Origin: an uncultured Oscillospiraceae bacterium | GTDB taxonomy: Bacteria; Bacillota; Clostridia; Oscillospirales; Acutalibacteraceae | Direction: 5' to 3' | Assembly (NCBI GenBank): GCA_910587835.1 | Contig: CAJUNQ010000047.1 | Coordinates: forward strand, 1 to 17,638 | DNA: 17,638 bases | Shown: positions 14,924-17,638 of the stretch, one piece after another | Layout of the letters: every line of letters starts with the position of its first letter | Numbering within the stretch: position 1 is the stretch's first letter | The notes under the pieces: generated by a model | The model's database searches: none | The model's input: the letters and a program-made list of their open reading frames with translations, nothing else | What the model was told of the DNA's origin: nothing | Made by a program: the position numbers and the translations under genes

Positions 14924-16150
14924 TCAAAGAGGCGCTGCTTCCGTGTCTCCTGCTGGGCCTGCGGGCTTGGCTACGATGGAATCAAACAGCATCTTCGAAT
15001 CTGTGTCTTGTGTAACGGGCTGTGCCTTGGAAGCATACGGGTTTGGCCTGCCCTTTTGTTCTATCGGGTTGAACCAATCCTTCCCGTCGTATATATAGCC
15101 GTGGATGCAGTACTCGTTCATCTCAAGCCACAGTGTAATTCTGCGGGCTAACTGTTGATAGCTGTCTATCTCTTGACGGTTTCGCGGCATGCCATCAAAA
15201 ATGGAGTGGTAATAGCCGTTTGAGCGGTACGGTGACGTAACAATGATTAAGTCGCAGGCAAGGGACTTGTCAGAGTACCTTGACGGGGCATTTACCATCC
15301 CACCATACATACCAAATGGGTCGGTCAGCCGCAACAGCTCCCGGTAGCTCAAAGTTTCTGCCCGCATTTCATCAATAATCAGTGTATGTTCTCCGGCATA
15401 ATTCTGAAAAGGGTCTTTTCCTGAGCCCGTCACAAAATAAGGCTGTCCGCGCCTTTCCGCGTAGTCTCTGGCAAGCCGGGTCTTTCCCACGCCAGCAGGG
15501 CCGTTAATCCAGATAAATTCAAGCCTGCGGCCTTCGTCTATCATTTGCTGCCGCCATTTCTCGGCAGAGTTCTTGAGATACTGTGCGTACACGTCCTCAA
15601 TCTGCCTGTGCCACTTGGCAAACTGTGAGCCGGATAACATGCTATAAATCTGCTTTTTCGTCATGATACCTAATAGGAGCATATCCAGCATATCACGAAT
15701 ATTGTGGGTGCTGGATTCCTTCTGTTCAACTTCGATTTGGAGTTTTTTAATAAGAGCCCCATAATCGAAGTTGGCAATCACGGTTTTAGGGTCATATTGG
15801 CGGGCGTTCTTACGCCCTTTTGTAATGTGCAATAGGTAGGCAAAGCCGTTGTCCGCCCTGTCATCCCACACTTGGATTTGCTGGGGCTTATCGCCTAAAG
15901 CCTTGGCTATTGCCGTCACATGGCGGGCATTGCCAAAGCACATCATGACATGCACATGCGGTTCTTCTGGATTGCCGTCCTTGTCTATGTCTTGGTCGTG
16001 CACGATCAGAGCATATCTGGACGGCGGGCTTTTCATCGTCTTGATTCTTTCTGCTAAATCTTCCACGGTTCCGTTAAGATGCCTAAGCTGCTGAACGTAC
16101 ATCATGTTTTTACACTTTAACGGCCCCTTCTTGTTATTTGCCTTGTCCAT
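14924..16150 (-). CDS. rep: Rolling-circle replication initiator: HUH endonuclease fused to superfamily 3 helicase (CRESS-type Rep)
   Basis: This 408-residue protein probably nicks the element's origin and unwinds it. The N-terminal domain (1-135) has the HUH metal motif PHVHVMM (H65, H67) and motif III FAYLLH with the candidate catalytic Y105, resembling the Rep_2 family of plasmids such as pMV158. The C-terminal domain has Walker A GPAGVGKT (217-224), Walker B LIIDE (257-261) and SF3 motif C LIIVTSPY (301-308), preceded by a segment like the B' loop. HUH plus SF3 is the layout of CRESS-DNA virus Reps and of the bacterial plasmids related to them. The ATG at 16150 has GGAGG 12 bases upstream, a long spacing. 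It lies between the FtsK-like gene and int. Confidence 0.9.
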   Translation of the reverse strand: MDKANNKKGPLKCKNMMYVQQLRHLNGTVEDLAERIKTMKSPPSRYALIVHDQDIDKDGNPEEPHVHVMMCFGNARHVTAIAKALGDKPQQIQVWDDRADNGFAYLLHITKGRKNARQYDPKTVIANFDYGALIKKLQIEVEQKESSTHNIRDMLDMLLLGIMTKKQIYSMLSGSQFAKWHRQIEDVYAQYLKNSAEKWRQQMIDEGRRLEFIWINGPAGVGKTRLARDYAERRGQPYFVTGSGKDPFQNYAGEHTLIIDEMRAETLSYRELLRLTDPFGMYGGMVNAPSRYSDKSLACDLIIVTSPYRSNGYYHSIFDGMPRNRQEIDSYQQLARRITLWLEMNEYCIHGYIYDGKDWFNPIEQKGRPNPYASKAQPVTQDTDSKMLFDSIVAKPAGPAGDTEAAPL

Positions 16151-16201
16151 CTTGTGTCATTCCCTCCGTGGATTTTACTTGCTTTTCGGTAGCCTTTGGC
16201 A

Positions 16202-16277
16202 CCATGGCACTTTGGTGTGCCGTCCTTAAAACAAGCCCAAAGGACGGCACACGTCTATATTTTTCATAGTGCCATTG
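16202..16277. repeat. Nested inverted repeats upstream of rep: candidate replication/nicking origin
   Basis: A perfect 13-bp stem (16215-16227 with 16240-16252, GTGTGCCGTCCTT arm, 12-base loop) is enclosed by outer arms CCATGGCACTTTG (16202-16214) and CATAGTGCCATTG (16265-16277) that pair at 11 of 13 positions. HUH initiators typically nick in or beside such hairpins close to their own gene. The pMV158-type nick sequence TACTACG is not present, so the nick site is unknown. Confidence 0.55.
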
Positions 16278-16287
16278 TCTTTTTGAC

Positions 16288-16324
16288 ACCGTATTGGCTG
16301 CGCATCCTGCGCAGCCAATACGGT
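16288..16324. repeat. 17-bp perfect hairpin just after the FtsK-like gene
   Basis: Arms 16288-16304 (ACCGTATTGGCTGCGCA) and 16308-16324 pair perfectly around a 3-base loop TCC, ending 3 bases before the FtsK-like stop codon. There is no U-tract on the minus strand, so a plain terminator is not convincing. It may be part of the origin with the neighbouring nested repeats. Confidence 0.65.
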
Positions 16325-16327
16325 AAA

Positions 16328-17638
16328 TCACACATAGAACTCGTCCAACAGCCGCCCCAGCTCCCGATATGCCGGGAACGTAAGCCTGGGGAAATGCACG
16401 TAAGTAACCAAGTCGTGTTCGCCATCTGTGGAGCTAAACCAAGCATCCCCCTGCAGGTATGTCCGGCTGGTGTTTAACTCGGCAAGCTTCTCTGAATCCC
16501 AAAGCAGCCTTGCTTCAGGGAGTGTCGGCCTAAACAGTATCTTCGTAGACATTGCCGACCGCAGCATGGAAGGAAGCCCGCCCTCTTCCACGCTGGCCTC
16601 CGCAATGGAAATTAGAACGTAACTCCCCGCAGAGGCCCCCATCGTTACAATACGCTTTATCAGCCCGTCAAAGGTAGCAAGGCAATAATCATCATCCTTT
16701 GCGGCCTTTTTCGGGAATATAGAGCGCAGGGCCACATATTCATCCAGAAACAGGATAGCGGGCTTAAAGCCCACTTCCCACCAGTGCACGGCATCACCGT
16801 TCTTCTGTGAACACAGATTCAAATAGTTCTGGCGTACCCGCATTGCCTCCGCAAATGCTTTCATTTCATTTAGTATGGCCCTGGCCTCCCCGTCTTCGTC
16901 AAGAGTAACGACATGGCGGTTGCACATAGACAGCTCGGCCCGTTTAGGGTCAATGATTGTCACGCCGCTGCCGTGCCCGTCTGAGCCCTGGGCCAAAATC
17001 TGTAAAATCAGACTGATTGCACCTGTTGTCTTCCCAGAGCGGGTCTTGCCACACAGCAGCATGCTGCCAGAAGTGGTCAAATCAATATTGACGCCTACCT
17101 GGACTTTCAATTTAGTCATGTCCCGAAGGCATAGGTCTTTTACGGATTGAGCCGTGATACTTCTGTCAATCATCACGTCCTCAACAGTAAACGTTACCTG
17201 ATTAAAGGCAAGGTCGCTCTCTCGTTGCGTCACAGCGTAATTCTCAAACTTACCCTGCAGGGCCGACGATATGGGCGAAGCCAACTTTTCGATAGCTTCT
17301 ATTGGGCATGTTCCCGCTGATACCGTTATCCTGTATCTGCCCTCGCCGCAAGGCTTACAACGTACCACAGGTAATAGTTCCCCGTCTTTAAGGTTCAGCG
17401 GGTTCCCTCTTTCGGGAATAAACAACGCCGCCTTAACTGCCCGGCATATACGGCTTGCGTCTGGCTCTGCAATGGCCCACGCAAATGCCAGGGCTGCCAG
17501 AACCAGTGAGATATAGAACGTAATAGCGCCAGCTTTACCCGCCCAGAACGCTAAGTTAACCATACTGGACGAGAATAAATAGACTTTGCTTCCGTCTATT
17601 AGGGAGATTAGTTTACATAAGGCTGATAATAAGGCAAA
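16328..17638 (-). CDS. FtsK/SpoIIIE-like (TcpA-type) ATPase, probably cut at its 5' end by the window
   Basis: This membrane-anchored P-loop ATPase is likely the DNA-translocating or coupling protein of the element. Counting from the first in-window ATG (17563), there is a membrane segment at about 13-32, Walker A GKTRSGKT (172-179) and Walker B AILFLDEY (about 268-275), with a conserved RSAMSTKILFRP segment near the end. That ATG has no Shine-Dalgarno. The frame stays open for 25 more codons to the edge, reading a hydrophobic FALLSALCKLISLIDGSKVY, so the real start is probably outside; if not, the protein is 411 residues. Related proteins (Orf21 of Tn916) work with a relaxase or Rep to move single-stranded DNA between cells. 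Here the partner is the HUH-SF3 Rep directly downstream. Confidence 0.85.
   Translation of the reverse strand, partial: FALLSALCKLISLIDGSKVYLFSSSMVNLAFWAGKAGAITFYISLVLAALAFAWAIAEPDASRICRAVKAALFIPERGNPLNLKDGELLPVVRCKPCGEGRYRITVSAGTCPIEAIEKLASPISSALQGKFENYAVTQRESDLAFNQVTFTVEDVMIDRSITAQSVKDLCLRDMTKLKVQVGVNIDLTTSGSMLLCGKTRSGKTTGAISLILQILAQGSDGHGSGVTIIDPKRAELSMCNRHVVTLDEDGEARAILNEMKAFAEAMRVRQNYLNLCSQKNGDAVHWWEVGFKPAILFLDEYVALRSIFPKKAAKDDDYCLATFDGLIKRIVTMGASAGSYVLISIAEASVEEGGLPSMLRSAMSTKILFRPTLPEARLLWDSEKLAELNTSRTYLQGDAWFSSTDGEHDLVTYVHFPRLTFPAYRELGRLLDEFYV
17578..17600. repeat. Short inverted repeat near the window's right edge
   Basis: AATAGAC (17578-17584) and GTCTATT (17594-17600) form a 7-bp stem with a 9-base loop. 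If the FtsK-like gene starts at 17563 this could be an operator. If the gene extends upstream, it is inside coding sequence and probably incidental. Confidence 0.35.

Noticed and set aside
16134..16331. Small minus-strand ORF between the FtsK-like gene and rep
   Set aside because: It is made almost entirely of the two inverted-repeat structures and has no family resemblance or clear ribosome site, so it is more likely non-coding origin or regulatory DNA.

Overview
The window suggests a GC-rich, spore-forming member of the Firmicutes, most likely Oscillospirales near Flavonifractor or Lawsonibacter. This is an inference from an alpha/beta-type small acid-soluble spore protein, a BofC-like domain, Shine-Dalgarno sites of the GGAGG type and GC-rich coding. 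No 16S or other decisive marker is present.

Left part (1-8415). A mostly minus-strand chromosomal block reads from right to left: class A penicillin-binding protein, homoserine dehydrogenase (hom), homoserine kinase (thrB), a small VOC protein that overlaps thrB, a decayed gene remnant, aspartate kinase (lysC) and a SAM methyltransferase. hom, thrB and lysC are aspartate-family (threonine) biosynthesis. Two broken genes sit here. The methyltransferase has an in-frame stop 23 codons before its apparent natural end. A headless, frameshifted cysteine-rich remnant lies between the VOC gene and lysC. A BofC-like membrane-anchored protein is divergent from the PBP and converges on the spore protein gene, with a 16-bp hairpin between them.

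Middle (8416-12771). A two-gene minus-strand operon encodes a DUF5054 (GH38-like) protein and a DUF4091 (GH123-like) protein, probably intracellular glycan-processing enzymes. Between it and the spore protein gene lies one copy of an imperfect structured repeat. A second copy is cut by the left edge of the window. The two copies share architecture and keep their stems paired although the arm sequences differ.

Right part (13140-17638). An intact tRNA-Ala(GGC) is preceded by a degenerate duplicate of its own 5' half and leader. Immediately 3' of the tRNA begins an integrated mobile element that runs off the right edge. Its minus-strand genes read FtsK/TcpA-like ATPase, then a replication initiator that combines an HUH nicking domain with a superfamily 3 helicase (the architecture of CRESS-type Reps), then a tyrosine integrase. 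Two strong nested inverted-repeat structures lie between the FtsK and Rep genes and are the best candidates for the nicking and replication origin. A long palindrome overlaps the -35 of the likely integrase promoter. The element's right end and any cargo are outside the window.
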